From Pseudooceanicola sp. HF7 (GTDB lineage: Bacteria > Pseudomonadota > Alphaproteobacteria > Rhodobacterales > Rhodobacteraceae), in contig NZ_JAATOW010000001.1 in NCBI RefSeq assembly GCF_011806405.1, forward strand, positions 1-64,000: DNA of 64,000 nt. Reading direction: 5' to 3'. Within the stretch, counting starts at the first letter, position 1; the number at the start of each line of letters is the position of its first letter. The notes beneath the pieces are model-generated. The model ran no database searches. It was not told the origin of the DNA and worked only from the letters and a program-made list of their open reading frames with translations. Shown here in pieces: positions 8,217-15,513 of the stretch. The translations under genes and the position numbers were made by a program.

Positions 8217-9002
8217 ATGTCGATCCGAGAGACTGTTGCCAGGAAGCTTGATCTTCCGGCGACGCGAAACTTCATCACCTGCGTGATCCTGTTCAACGCG
8301 GTGGTCCTGGGCCTTGAGACATCCGATTACGTGATGGCGCGGGCCGGGGCGCTGGTGGTCCTGCTGGACAGGCTGTGCCTGTCGATCTTCGTGGTGGAGA
8401 TCGGGCTGAAGATCTTTGCGCGGGGGCGGGCCTTCTTCCGGTCGGGCTGGAACATCTTTGATTTCGTCATCGTGGGGGTCGCCCTGATCCCGGCGACACA
8501 GGGGCTTTCGGTGCTGCGGGCGCTGCGCATTTTGCGGCTGCTCAGGATCATCTCCGTCGCGCCGACATTGCGCCGCGTGGTGGAGGGATTCGTCTCTGCC
8601 TTGCCGGGCATGGCGTCGGTCTTCCTATTGATGGCATTGATTTTTTACATCGCGGCGGTGATGGCGACGAAGCTTTTCGGGGATACCTTCCCGGAGTGGT
8701 TCGGCACCATTCCCCTGTCGACCTATTCGCTGTTCCAGATCATGACGCTGGAAAGCTGGTCCATGGGGATCGTGCGCCCCGTGATGGAGGTGTCGCCCTA
8801 TGCCTGGCTGTTCTTCGTGCCCTTCATCCTGGTGACCACCTTCGCGGTTGTGAACCTGGTCGTGGGCCTGATCGTGAACAGCATGCAGGAGGCCCACGCC
8901 GAAGAAAGCAACGCGGCGACAGATACTTACCGGGACGAGGTCCTGCGGCGGCTGGAGGCGATCGAACGCCGGCTGGCAGAGGCCGAACAGCGCCGAGACT
9001 AG
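8217..9002 (+). CDS. NaChBac-type voltage-gated sodium channel
   Basis: A 261-residue single-domain six-helix ion channel that would form a tetramer in the inner membrane. S1-S3 cover about 18-92, S4 has arginines spaced by three (R101, R104, R107, R110), S5 is about 132-152, the pore loop carries the selectivity filter TLESWSMG (177-184), and S6 is about 196-222. TLESW is the signature of bacterial Nav channels, with E179 forming the charged site. Residues 238-260 look like the C-terminal coiled coil. The ATG at 8217 is preferred because GGAG lies six bases upstream; a TTG at 8160 has no such site. Voltage gating and sodium selectivity follow from the family. Confidence 0.9.
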   Translation: MSIRETVARKLDLPATRNFITCVILFNAVVLGLETSDYVMARAGALVVLLDRLCLSIFVVEIGLKIFARGRAFFRSGWNIFDFVIVGVALIPATQGLSVLRALRILRLLRIISVAPTLRRVVEGFVSALPGMASVFLLMALIFYIAAVMATKLFGDTFPEWFGTIPLSTYSLFQIMTLESWSMGIVRPVMEVSPYAWLFFVPFILVTTFAVVNLVVGLIVNSMQEAHAEESNAATDTYRDEVLRRLEAIERRLAEAEQRRD

Positions 9003-9382
9003 GCGCGCGGTGGCGGATGGCGCGGGCCTCCGGGCGCACCGCAGGCCTTTGCATGACCCGATCCGGGGCAGGGCAGAGCGCGCCGTTTGCCCGTCTTTCC
9101 GGCCCGTGCAGCGTGGTCCGAAAAGGGGCGAAATGGGGCGTCGGTGGCACGTCTGTATCGTGTCGGTATCACGTCGGTATTACGTCGGTGCGCTCCGCAC
9201 GGTGGGCTAACGGGCTTTAGAGGGGTTCATGGTCAACTCCGCGCGCGAAGGGGCGGCAGCCTTGCCCTGGGGCGCGTTGGGCGCAGGCCCCGGAGCGGCG
9301 GTATACAGGCGCTTGCCTGTCGCCGGGGTTCTGACGTTAAATAGCGTCGCAGGCGACCGGGCGGGGCATCCCGCAGGGGATC
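9003..9382. other. 380-base intergenic region upstream of the ECF sigma gene
   Basis: No convincing gene is seen. Short reading frames here are low-complexity translations of GC-rich DNA. The only clear structure is the block of 11-base tandem repeats at 9144-9187; the rest holds no recognised promoter or hairpin, although the sigma factor promoter must lie here. Confidence 0.5.
9144..9187 (+). repeat. Four 11-base tandem repeats upstream of the sigma gene
   Basis: Units GTGGCACGTCT, GTATCGTGTCG, GTATCACGTCG and GTATTACGTCG run head to tail with exact 11-base spacing (consensus GTATYACGTCG). The spacing is close to one helical turn, so a protein bound to each unit would sit on the same DNA face. 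The array ends about 195 bases before the ECF sigma start codon. Confidence 0.7.
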
Positions 9383-9964
9383 ATGCCGAAAGCGATCAGG
9401 CCGGAAGTGACCAGCGAAATGGACAGCGACACCGAGAGCGACATGGATCTGCTGGCCCGCGCCGCGCGGGGCGATGCGGAGGCCATGCGCGGGCTTTACG
9501 AGCGCCACCACGATGCCCTTTTCGCCTTCATCCGGATGCGCTGCGATGACCCTGCGCTGGCGGGGGACGTGGTGCATGACGCGATGCTGGATGTCTGGCG
9601 CACGGCGGGAAAGTTCGCGGGCAAAAGCTCTGTCAGGACCTGGATCTTCACCATCGCGCGCAACAAGCTGGTGGACCGGATCCGCCGGTCCTCTCAGCTG
9701 TCCTTCACGGACGAGGTGCCGGAGACCGTGGACGACAGCCCTGATGCGACGCAGGTGATCGCGGCCTCTCAGGATGCGGCGCGGCTGCGCGCCTGCCTCG
9801 ACAAGCTGAAGAAGGTGCAGCTGGCGGTGATCCGGCTGGCCTTCTACGACGAGCTTCCCTACGAGCAGATCGCCGAGATTGAATCCGTCCCCGTCGGCAC
9901 GGTCAAGACGCGGATCTTCCACGCCAAGAAGGCGCTGATGCATTGCCTTGGCCAGTCTGCCTGA
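9383..9964 (+). CDS. RNA polymerase ECF-family sigma factor
   Basis: A 193-residue group IV sigma factor. Region 2 covers about 28-95 (LYERHHDALFAFIRMRCDD, then VVHDAMLDVWRTA and SSVRTWIFTIARNKLVDRIR), and region 4 covers about 130-185 (LKKVQLAVIRLAFYDELPYEQIAEI, then VPVGTVKTRIFHAKKAL, the recognition helix). It directs RNA polymerase to a small regulon released by a membrane signal. The start at 9383 has GGGG four bases upstream; ATG codons at 9419 and 9443 are alternatives. Its likely anti-sigma factor is the convergent gene 23 bases downstream. Confidence 0.9.
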   Translation: MPKAIRPEVTSEMDSDTESDMDLLARAARGDAEAMRGLYERHHDALFAFIRMRCDDPALAGDVVHDAMLDVWRTAGKFAGKSSVRTWIFTIARNKLVDRIRRSSQLSFTDEVPETVDDSPDATQVIAASQDAARLRACLDKLKKVQLAVIRLAFYDELPYEQIAEIESVPVGTVKTRIFHAKKALMHCLGQSA

Positions 9965-9987
9965 GCCGGGCGCGCGCCGCGCCTGCC

Positions 9988-10575
9988 TCAGGGCCGGGTG
10001 ACGGCGTTCACCAGCGCATCGCGGCTGGCAAGCAGCGCCTCTGCGCTATCGCGGGCCCCGGCATCCGTGAAGGATAGCGTGTAAAGACCCAAGGCAGAGG
10101 GGCCCTCGATGATCTGCGCGCCGGTCTCCGCCAGAAGGGCCGTGACCTGGGACAGGGGGGCATCGGGGGCGAAGGCCACGCGCAGGGCAGGGCCGGCGGG
10201 GGTCACGCTGGCCGGGCGGAAGCCATCGCCGGGCGACAGGCGCGGCACCACGGCGAGCTGCCAGCAGGTGATCGCCACGGCGGCGATGGCTGCGACCTTC
10301 AGCAAGGGCAGGATTCGGTTGGTATTGGCGGGCGTGCCGCGCTGCTCCTGCGCGATGGAGGCCGAAAGGCGCTGCCAGCCCTCGGCACGCGCGCCCTCCG
10401 GCACCGGCGTCGCGCCCAGCTGGTCGGCGGCGGCGCGCAGGCTGGCAACTTCGGCCTGAAGGGAGGGGGATTGCGCCAGCTCTTCCTCGAAGGCCGCGCG
10501 GTCTTCGGGGGCCAGGCGATCCTGCATGTAGGCCAGCAGCCTGTCGTCCCGGTCGCTGTCGGTGTCCATGGTCAT
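9988..10575 (-). CDS. Membrane-anchored anti-sigma factor with prodomain-like C-terminal domain
   Basis: A 195-residue single-pass membrane protein. The N-terminal cytoplasmic segment (DDRLLAYMQDRLAPEDRAAF) matches the sigma-binding helices of many anti-sigma factors but lacks a zinc-binding HxxxCxxC. One helix spans about 88-110. The periplasmic part ends in a compact domain (131-195: LRVAFAPDAPLSQVTALLAE, then GAQIIEGPSALGLYTLSF) resembling the small alpha/beta prodomain or inhibitor fold of subtilases. The ATG at 10575 is preferred over 10608 because GGAGG precedes it by eight bases. It converges on the ECF sigma gene and diverges from a subtilase gene. Function is inferred from architecture and location. 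Confidence 0.75.
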   Translation of the reverse strand: MTMDTDSDRDDRLLAYMQDRLAPEDRAAFEEELAQSPSLQAEVASLRAAADQLGATPVPEGARAEGWQRLSASIAQEQRGTPANTNRILPLLKVAAIAAVAITCWQLAVVPRLSPGDGFRPASVTPAGPALRVAFAPDAPLSQVTALLAETGAQIIEGPSALGLYTLSFTDAGARDSAEALLASRDALVNAVTRP

Positions 10576-10673
10576 TCCCTTTCCTCCGGGTCCGTTTGTT
10601 CCAGACATTGGCCCGGAAAAGAAGCACCTATCCGCCGCTGCCCGCGTGACGGCGGGGCGGGATCATGGTCTTT

Positions 10674-10699
10674 GTCGTGCGGGGGGCGCTGCGGGTTCA
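10674..10699 (-). promoter_or_regulatory. Candidate ECF-type promoter for the anti-sigma gene
   Basis: On the minus strand the sequence reads TGAACC (10699-10694), a 16-base spacer, then CGAC (10677-10674). The same elements and spacer occur facing the other way at 10757-10782. The predicted start leaves a leader of roughly 90 bases before the anti-sigma ATG. The match to the neighbouring ECF sigma factor is inferred from the mirrored arrangement. Confidence 0.5.
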
Positions 10700-10756
10700 A
10701 AAATGGGGCCCAAGGGGCGCAGGGTCCGCGCCTGTGGTCTTTTCGCGCCCCGATTT

Positions 10757-10782
10757 TGAACCGATCCCGAGGACGGAGCGAC
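10757..10782 (+). promoter_or_regulatory. Candidate ECF-type promoter for the subtilase gene
   Basis: TGAACC (10757-10762), a 16-base spacer and CGAC (10779-10782) mirror the minus-strand promoter at 10674-10699; both have a T-rich stretch just before TGAACC. Transcription would start at about 10788-10791, on or next to the subtilase ATG, which implies a leaderless or nearly leaderless message. The flanks (10694-10709 and 10747-10762) form an imperfect 16-base inverted repeat. Confidence 0.5.
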
Positions 10783-10790
10783 GAAGTGAC

Positions 10791-11957
10791 ATGAAACACA
10801 GATCCGCATATCGCGCGCTGTTCCCGCTCTGCCTGGCCGCGCTGGCGCTGGGGGGATGCGCGGGCGACAGCTTGCAGGTGCCGCCGCCCGCGCAGGTCGC
10901 GGCAGATGCGGCAGAGGTGGTCGACCCGCGAGAGATCGTCGCGCTGGTCCCGGACCGTGCCGCCGCCGCCCGGCTTCTGTCCGGCGCCAGGGCCGAGGGG
11001 TTCACCCTGCGCGAACAGACCGCCCTGGCCGGGCTGGGGCTTGAGATGCTGCGCCTTGAGATCCCGGGGGCGCTGGGCGGGCCCGGGGCCATCGCGGCGC
11101 TGGAACGGATCGAGCCCCTGGCGGTGGCCGGGGTGAACCATGCCTATCGCCCGGCGGCCTCTCACGCGCTGGAGTACGCGGATGCGCTGATCGGCTGGCC
11201 GGCTGTGCCCTGTCGTGCGCTGGGGCCGATCGGGATGATCGACACCGGGGTGGATGCGGGCCTGCCGGAGCTGTCGGCTGCCGTGATCCACAGCGCGGGG
11301 TTCGCGCGCGGCGCCCCGGCGGGCCGCCTGCATGGATCCGAGGTGGCGAGCCTGCTGGCCGATCCCCGCCGCCTGAGTGGTGTCACGCTTTACGCGGCTT
11401 CGGTCGTGGGGATGTCGGCGCGGGGGGAGCAGGAGGCCGGGGTGGACAGCCTGCTTGAGGCGCTCAGCTGGCTGGCGGGGCAGGGCGTGCGGCTGGTGAA
11501 CATCAGCCTGGCCGGGCCCTACAACAAGCTGCTGGATCGCGGCATCGACCGGGCAGAGGCCCATGGCATGACGATCGTCGCCGCTGTCGGCAATGACGGG
11601 GCCGGGGCACCGCCGCGCTACCCGGCGGCGCTGGAGAACGTGATCGGGGTGACGGCGGTGGATGCGGATCGCGCGATCTACCGCGATGCGGTGCAGGGGC
11701 GGCAGGTGGATGTGGCCGCGCCGGGTGTGGACGTGCTGCTGAAGCTGGACGGGCGTATGGTCTTTGCCACCGGCACCTCGATCGCCGCGCCCTTCGTCAC
11801 GGCGCGCATCGCCTCGGACCCTGGGCTTTACGATGCCCCGGCCGCGCGGGTGCGCGCCGGGCTGCGGGGGCTGAGCGATGACCTGGGCGCGCCTGGCCCC
11901 GACCCGGTTTTCGGGGCGGGGCTTGTGAAGGCGCCGCCCCGGTGCGCTGCGCCCTGA
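10791..11957 (+). CDS. S8-family (subtilisin-like) serine peptidase, predicted lipoprotein
   Basis: A 388-residue protein with a lipoprotein signal peptide; the lipobox is LALGGC with C23 as the lipidated residue. Residues 45-122 form a prodomain-like alpha/beta segment (EIVALVPDRAAAARLLSGAR onward). The catalytic domain follows with D151 (IDTGVD), H181 (LHGSEVASL), the oxyanion asparagine N269 (VGNDGAG) and S330 (GTSIAAPF), so the triad is complete. It is smaller and more divergent than secreted subtilisins. The ATG at 10791 is chosen because it places the signal peptide correctly; the upstream in-frame extension crosses the promoter. Divergence from the anti-sigma gene suggests a role in envelope signalling (inference). 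Confidence 0.85.
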   Translation: MKHRSAYRALFPLCLAALALGGCAGDSLQVPPPAQVAADAAEVVDPREIVALVPDRAAAARLLSGARAEGFTLREQTALAGLGLEMLRLEIPGALGGPGAIAALERIEPLAVAGVNHAYRPAASHALEYADALIGWPAVPCRALGPIGMIDTGVDAGLPELSAAVIHSAGFARGAPAGRLHGSEVASLLADPRRLSGVTLYAASVVGMSARGEQEAGVDSLLEALSWLAGQGVRLVNISLAGPYNKLLDRGIDRAEAHGMTIVAAVGNDGAGAPPRYPAALENVIGVTAVDADRAIYRDAVQGRQVDVAAPGVDVLLKLDGRMVFATGTSIAAPFVTARIASDPGLYDAPAARVRAGLRGLSDDLGAPGPDPVFGAGLVKAPPRCAAP

Positions 11958-11982
11958 GCTGAGCTGCGGGCCTCTGCCCCTG

Positions 11983-12903
11983 TCAGTGTTTGTCCTGGCG
12001 CAGGTAGGTCAGGCCAAGGGCCGCCGGGGCCCCGCTGCGCGCGCCGCGCCGCATGGAGGCCAGCGCCAGTACGGCCAGGGTCAGCACGTAGGGCAGCATC
12101 GCGCCAAGGTAGACCGGGAAATCCACGCCAAGGGCCTGGAGCCGGGGCATGATCGCCTCGGTCCCGCCGAAGAGCAGCGCGGCCCAGAGGCAGCGCAGGG
12201 GCCGCCAGCGGGCAAAGATGACCAGGGCCACCACGACCCAGCCGCGCCCGGCCACCATGCCTTCGACCCAGACATGGGCCGAGGCGACCGAGAGGAAGGC
12301 CCCGGCCAGCCCGCCAAGCGCGCCACTGGCCAGCACCGCGCCCAGCTGCACGCGCTGCACGTCCACGCCGGAGATATCGGCGGCGGCGGGATCCTCTCCC
12401 ACAGCGCGCAGGCGCAGGCCGGCGGGGCTGCGGGCCAGGAACCAGGCGATCAGCGCCAGCAGCAGCAGCGAGAGCGGCAGCAGCATGTTCTGCTGGCCGA
12501 GGAGGCGGGGCAGATCCGCGCCCCAGGCGGTTTCGGACAGGCGGGGCAGGCCGGGGAAGGGCTTTTGCACGTGGGAGCGCCCGATCACGCCGGTGATGCC
12601 CAGCCCGAGCGCCACGATGGCCAGCCCGGCCAGGGTCTGTTCAACCCGGAAGACCACCACCGCCAGCCCGAAGACCAGCGATAGGCCCAGCCCCGACAGG
12701 GTCCCCGCCAGCACGGCGGTCCAGGGATCGTGACCGGCTAGGCACAGCAGCGCGCCGGTCATCGCGCCCACGGCCATGAAGCCTTCGGGGCAGAGGTTCA
12801 GGATGCCGGCGCGTTCAGAGAGCAGCACGCCCAGGCTGGCCAGCAGCAGGGGCACCACGTAGCCCGGCAGCACGGTCAGCCATGCCAGGATGAAATCCAT
12901 CAT
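11983..12903 (-). CDS. ABC transporter permease, BMP/nucleoside type (second permease)
   Basis: A 306-residue membrane protein of the branched-chain/BMP permease family (similar to NupQ/YufQ), with about eight to ten helices and the typical LSERAGILNLCPEGFMAVGA and HVWVEGMVAGRGWVVVALVI segments. Together with the first permease it forms the channel of a nucleoside, purine or related-base importer. The ATG at 12903 overlaps the stop of the preceding permease (ATGA), so the in-frame upstream extension was rejected. It is the last gene of the operon. Confidence 0.9.
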   Translation of the reverse strand: MMDFILAWLTVLPGYVVPLLLASLGVLLSERAGILNLCPEGFMAVGAMTGALLCLAGHDPWTAVLAGTLSGLGLSLVFGLAVVVFRVEQTLAGLAIVALGLGITGVIGRSHVQKPFPGLPRLSETAWGADLPRLLGQQNMLLPLSLLLLALIAWFLARSPAGLRLRAVGEDPAAADISGVDVQRVQLGAVLASGALGGLAGAFLSVASAHVWVEGMVAGRGWVVVALVIFARWRPLRCLWAALLFGGTEAIMPRLQALGVDFPVYLGAMLPYVLTLAVLALASMRRGARSGAPAALGLTYLRQDKH

Positions 12904-13961
12904 GCCGCCCTCCGGGTTTCGACGCGGAAATCGGCAAAGAGCTGTGCCGCCAGCACAGAGAGCAGCACCACGCCCTGCACCAGAAGGACCATGGCCTCTG
13001 AGATTCCGTAGAAGACCTTGAGCACCCCGCCCGCCGTGTAGAGCCCGCCCAGCAGGAAGCTGACCACCAGCACCGCCAGCGGGTTGGAGCGCGCCAGGTA
13101 AGCGATGACGATGCCGCTGAACAGGTAGCCCGCGCCGATCGACTGGCTGAGGCGGAACTCCGTCCCGGTGACGATCACCGCCCCGGCCAGCCCGCAAAGC
13201 GCGCCGGCCCCCAGCACGAAGCTGCACACGATCAGCAGCACCGGCAGGCCGGCGGCGCGTGCGGCGCGGCGGTTCTCACCCACCGCGCGGGCATAGAAGC
13301 CCAGCCGCGTGACACCGATCACCAGCGCCGCCAGCGCCACCGCGCCAAGCGCCAGCCAAAGCCCGGCATGGACCTGGCCCCAGCCCAGCAGCGGCAGCCG
13401 TTCCACCGCGTCCAGCGTGGGAGAAGTGGGAAAGCCCGTCGCGGTATCGCGCCAGGCGCCGAACAGCTGGTGCTGCACCCAGAAGAAGGCGATGGAGCCG
13501 AGCAGCAGGGTCGAGATCACCTCGCTCACGCCCCAAAGCAGCTTGAGCGCCAGCGGCAGGGCGATCCAGAAGGCCCCGGCCAGCATCGACAGCGCCAGCA
13601 TCAGCGGCAGGCGCAGCGCGGCCGGGCCGATGTCATGCAGCGATACCCAGGTCGCCGCCATGGCCCCCAGCCAGAGCTGGCCTTCGATCCCGATGTTCCA
13701 GAATTGCACCCGCATGGCCAGCGCCGTGCCCAGGCCCACCAGCACCAGCGGGATCATCGCGGTGACGGTCTGGCCCAGGCCCTGGCTTGTCAGGAAGGTC
13801 TGCACCACGAATTCCTGCCAGAGCGCGGGAGCCGGCACGCCCAGCCGCACCAGGATCAGCGCGGCCAGCGCCAGGCCAAACACCAGCCCCGCGGCATAGG
13901 TCGCGCCCCATAGCCCCAGCGGCACCCGCTGGCGGCGGATCAGCAGCGCGCCCTCAAGCAT
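12900..13961 (-). CDS. ABC transporter permease, BMP/nucleoside type (first permease)
   Basis: A 353-residue membrane protein of the BPD_transp_2 family (similar to NupP/YufP). Several helices and the VQFWNIGIEGQLWLGAMAAT motif, which is typical of BMP-type permeases, are visible, as is VTGTEFRLSQSIGAGYLFSG. It starts inside the end of the ATPase gene (8-base overlap) and its stop overlaps the next permease start, so the operon is translationally coupled. It pairs with the downstream permease. Confidence 0.9.
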   Translation of the reverse strand: MLEGALLIRRQRVPLGLWGATYAAGLVFGLALAALILVRLGVPAPALWQEFVVQTFLTSQGLGQTVTAMIPLVLVGLGTALAMRVQFWNIGIEGQLWLGAMAATWVSLHDIGPAALRLPLMLALSMLAGAFWIALPLALKLLWGVSEVISTLLLGSIAFFWVQHQLFGAWRDTATGFPTSPTLDAVERLPLLGWGQVHAGLWLALGAVALAALVIGVTRLGFYARAVGENRRAARAAGLPVLLIVCSFVLGAGALCGLAGAVIVTGTEFRLSQSIGAGYLFSGIVIAYLARSNPLAVLVVSFLLGGLYTAGGVLKVFYGISEAMVLLVQGVVLLSVLAAQLFADFRVETRRAA

Positions 13962-15513
13962 GGCCCACCAGAAGCGCGCCCAGGCGCTCCGGGGTGACCT
14001 CGGCCACCGGCATGGGCGCGCTGAGGCGCCCGTTGTTGATTGCGCAGACGCGCGACGAAAGAGACATGATTTCCTCTAGATCTTCGCTGATGAGCAGGCA
14101 GGCCATGCCCCGGGCCACGCCATCGGCAATTGCCTGGTGCACCGCCTGCGTGGCGCGCAGGTCCAGCCCGCGAGAGGGCGAATGGGCCACCAGCAGCCGC
14201 GCGTCCGAAGAGACCTCGCGCGCCAGCAGCAGTTTCTGGGCATTCCCGCCCGAGAGCAGCGCGGCCTTGGTGCCGGGGCCGCCGCCGCGCCCCTCGTTCG
14301 CGGCGATCAGGCGCTCTGCCTCGCGGCGCATCCGGGCGCGATCCAGCAGCCAGCGGCTGCCGAAACGGCCCGAGGAGACCCCGGTCAGCGCCAGGTTCTC
14401 TGCCAGGGTCAGGCCCGGGGCCATGGCGCTGTCGAAGCGGTCGGCGGGGATCACGCGCAGGCCTTCGGCGCGGCGCCGGGCGGGGCTTGCGCCGACCAGG
14501 TCGTGCGGGCCCAGCCGGATCGTGCCGGCATCGGGGCGGCGCAGGCCGCTGAGCAGGTCGACCAGTTCGGATTGCCCGTTGCCGCCGACGCCGGCGATGC
14601 CCAGCACCTCGCCCTCGGCCAGGTCGAGCGCCAGCCCGTCAAGCGCCGGGCTGCCATCCGCGCGCCGCGCGCTCAGCCCCGCGATCCGCAGCAGCGGCGC
14701 GCCGGGGCGGGCGGTGACACGGGGCGGCGTGGGGGGCATTTCGCCCACCGCCAGCCGCGCCACTTCGCCCATGTCGAGCCCCTCTGAGGGGGCGGCATCC
14801 AGCACGGTGCGGCCCTGGCGCATGACCGTGATCCGGTCCGAATATGCCGCGACCTCGCGCAGCTTGTGGGTGATCAGCACCACCGCGTGACCTTCCCGGG
14901 CAAGGGCGCGCACCAGGGTCAGCAGCGCGCGGGCCTCTTCCGCGGTGAGCACGGCGGTGGGTTCATCCAGGATCAGGATGCCCGCGCCCAGCAGCAGCAC
15001 CTTCAGGATCTCTGCCCGCTGGCGTTCGGCGATGGAAAGCTCGTCAATGCGCGCGCCGGCATCCAGCCGGAAGCCCAGCTCATCGGCGCGATCGCTCAGC
15101 AGGCGCGCGGCCTCTGGCAGGGTGACGTTGTTGCCGGCACCGCGCAGCGCCAGGGCGACGTTCTCTGCCACGGTGAAACTGCCGACCAGGCGGAAATGCT
15201 GGTGCACCATGCCCAGCCCCGCGGCCATGGCATCCGCCGGGCCGCGCAGGGGCACATCGCGGCCATCCACGATGACCTCTCCGGCATCGGCGGCATAGAC
15301 GGCCGTTGCCACGTTCATGATCGTCGACTTGCCTGCGCCGTTCTCTCCGACCAGGGCATGGACCTCTCCCCAGCCCAGCCGGAAGGAGGCGCCCTGAAGC
15401 GCGCGGTGTCCGTCAAAGCTCTTGTCGATGCCGCGCAGCAGCAGGGCCGGGGCCCGCCCCGAAGCGGGATGCGCTCCGGGGCGGGCGATGGGGGTCTTCG
15501 GCTTCGGGGTCAT
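13954..15513 (-). CDS. ABC transporter ATP-binding protein, BMP/nucleoside type (tandem ATPase domains)
   Basis: A 519-residue protein with two fused nucleotide-binding domains, the architecture of sugar (RbsA-like) and nucleoside (NupO/YufO) importers. The first domain has a canonical Walker A, GENGAGKST (56-64), a Q-loop around HQHF, signature LSIAERQRAEIL and Walker B ILDEPTAVL. The second has the degenerate P-loop GVGGNGQSE and signature LLSGGNAQKLLLAREV, as is usual for such proteins. It overlaps the binding-protein gene by four bases and the permease gene by eight. Confidence 0.93.
   Translation of the reverse strand: MTPKPKTPIARPGAHPASGRAPALLLRGIDKSFDGHRALQGASFRLGWGEVHALVGENGAGKSTIMNVATAVYAADAGEVIVDGRDVPLRGPADAMAAGLGMVHQHFRLVGSFTVAENVALALRGAGNNVTLPEAARLLSDRADELGFRLDAGARIDELSIAERQRAEILKVLLLGAGILILDEPTAVLTAEEARALLTLVRALAREGHAVVLITHKLREVAAYSDRITVMRQGRTVLDAAPSEGLDMGEVARLAVGEMPPTPPRVTARPGAPLLRIAGLSARRADGSPALDGLALDLAEGEVLGIAGVGGNGQSELVDLLSGLRRPDAGTIRLGPHDLVGASPARRRAEGLRVIPADRFDSAMAPGLTLAENLALTGVSSGRFGSRWLLDRARMRREAERLIAANEGRGGGPGTKAALLSGGNAQKLLLAREVSSDARLLVAHSPSRGLDLRATQAVHQAIADGVARGMACLLISEDLEEIMSLSSRVCAINNGRLSAPMPVAEVTPERLGALLVGHA

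Noticed and set aside
9010-9220. Small plus-strand frames over the 11-base repeats
   Set aside because: No ribosome site or family resemblance; they simply translate the tandem repeat.
10665-10790. Longer N terminus of the subtilase
   Set aside because: It would cover the candidate promoter and place 42 residues before the lipoprotein signal peptide.
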